The notes beneath the pieces were generated by a model. It saw only the letters and a list, made by a program, of their open reading frames with translations, had not been told where the DNA came from and searched no databases. The position numbers were made by a program, and so were the translations under genes. A stretch of 5,957 bases of DNA from Gammaproteobacteria bacterium. Lineage in GTDB: Bacteria > Pseudomonadota > Gammaproteobacteria > Thiohalospirales > Thiohalospiraceae. Position 1 is the first letter of the stretch; each line of letters begins with the position of its first letter. The DNA lies in assembly GCA_014762485.1 (NCBI GenBank), contig JABURU010000208.1, forward strand, positions 1 through 5,957, read 5' to 3'. Below, one piece after another: positions 5,395 through 5,957 of the stretch.

Positions 5395-5957
5395 TTATAT
5401 ATCGTAAGCCTTACGCATCAGACTCAATGGGTGCGTAGGCTCGCTGCCATCTTGTAAACCATTTTCAATCTGATGCCCGGCCATTGGACAATCACTGCTG
5501 TAATAATCCGCCTCCAACTGTTTCACTTTTTTTACTACCGGGTGACCTATTTTCATGGAGGCAGAGTGATACTCTTTCTTCACCGCGTAGGTACCATCAT
5601 GGCCAGAACACCGTTCTATAGCCTTCACCTCGGTATCCGGTATCAGGGATAAAATCTCTCTGGTTTTCATGCCGATATTTTGTACCCGCTGATGGCAGGC
5701 CACATGATAAGCAACCTTGCCCAGGCTATGCTTGAAGTTAGTATTTAACTTGCCGCCCTTATTACGCAGTGACAGGTATTCAAACGGATCATAGATATGT
5801 GACTTCAACTTTTGTATATCCGCATCATCCGGGAACATTAAAGGTAACTCCTGCTTAAACATCAGTACGCAGGATGACACCGGGGCCACGATGTCATACC
5901 CTTCGTTCACCAGCTTCATCAGTTGCGGCACATTGAGTTCTTTAGCACGCTCTACGG
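5395..5957 (-). CDS. heterodisulfide reductase/GlpC-like cysteine-rich Fe-S protein (5' end outside window)
   Basis: The frame is open to the window edge, so only about 187 C-terminal codons are seen; a GTG at 5931 inside it is unlikely to be the true start. The visible part resembles the second cysteine-rich (CCG) domain of GlpC/HdrB/LutA-like proteins, which pass electrons through Fe-S clusters. Counting from the first whole codon: PVSSCVLMFKQELP (C29), YHVACHQRVQNIG (C87), ERCSGHDGTYAVKKEY (C116) and SSDCPMAGHQI (C156). The canonical Cys-Cys-Gly is Cys-Ser-Gly-His, and the last CxxC keeps only its first cysteine. N-terminal ferredoxin-type clusters expected in this class would lie outside the window. 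DUF3501 follows by 26 nt, and in other genomes the pair often sits with a rubrerythrin, suggesting an oxidative-stress or redox task. The electron donor, acceptor and substrate are unknown. Confidence 0.85.
   Translation of the reverse strand, partial: VERAKELNVPQLMKLVNEGYDIVAPVSSCVLMFKQELPLMFPDDADIQKLKSHIYDPFEYLSLRNKGGKLNTNFKHSLGKVAYHVACHQRVQNIGMKTREILSLIPDTEVKAIERCSGHDGTYAVKKEYHSASMKIGHPVVKKVKQLEADYYSSDCPMAGHQIENGLQDGSEPTHPLSLMRKAYDI

Noticed and set aside
5929..5931. GTG at 5931 as the start of the Fe-S protein
   Set aside because: The frame stays open upstream to the window edge (VERAKELN precedes it) and the family is much longer, so this is an internal valine codon.
1..5957. Mobile elements, CRISPR arrays, tRNA or rRNA genes, phage or defence genes
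   Set aside because: No transposase, direct-repeat array, cloverleaf or defence-type protein was seen; the window is almost fully occupied by housekeeping genes of uniform composition.

Overview
The window looks like a stretch of a gammaproteobacterial chromosome. The enzymes resemble the Escherichia coli and Pseudomonas type closely: PanD at 126 aa and PanC at 283 aa match the E. coli lengths, and a PcnB-type poly(A) polymerase with a basic tail sits directly upstream of folK. Base composition is even and close to balanced, with no mobile element, tRNA, rRNA or CRISPR array seen. The organism cannot be named from this sequence alone.

Every well-supported gene lies on the minus strand, so transcription runs from high to low coordinates. 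Two units can be distinguished. The first, at the right edge, is the 3' part of a GlpC/HdrB-like cysteine-rich iron-sulfur protein gene (5395-5957, cut by the window) followed closely by a DUF3501 gene (4778-5368). This pair recurs together in proteobacteria and has no settled function; a redox role is inferred. The second unit is a compact housekeeping operon: pcnB (mRNA polyadenylation), folK (pterin pyrophosphokinase of folate synthesis), a deoxynucleoside kinase gene, panB, panC and panD (pantothenate synthesis). Junctions are tight: a 4-nt overlap pcnB/folK, an 8-nt overlap folK/kinase, a 1-nt TAATG overlap kinase/panB, and 21 nt between panB and panC. A 91-nt gap before panD holds a good sigma70-like promoter.

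Metabolically, FolK feeds tetrahydrofolate synthesis. PanB consumes 5,10-methylene-tetrahydrofolate to make ketopantoate. PanD makes beta-alanine, and PanC joins beta-alanine to pantoate, giving pantothenate for coenzyme A. The ketopantoate reductase step (PanE or IlvC) is not in the window.

The least ordinary parts are non-coding. The stretch between DUF3501 and pcnB carries a terminator-like hairpin with a 7-U run that overlaps a Shine-Dalgarno/TTG start candidate, followed by a 7-bp hairpin holding both in-frame pcnB AUG codons. The panD promoter has a perfect 12-bp palindrome exactly between its -35 and -10 boxes. The first 45 bases may be the tail of a convergent plus-strand gene. I did not find a clearly new multi-gene system; the Fe-S/DUF3501 pair is the main protein-level unknown.
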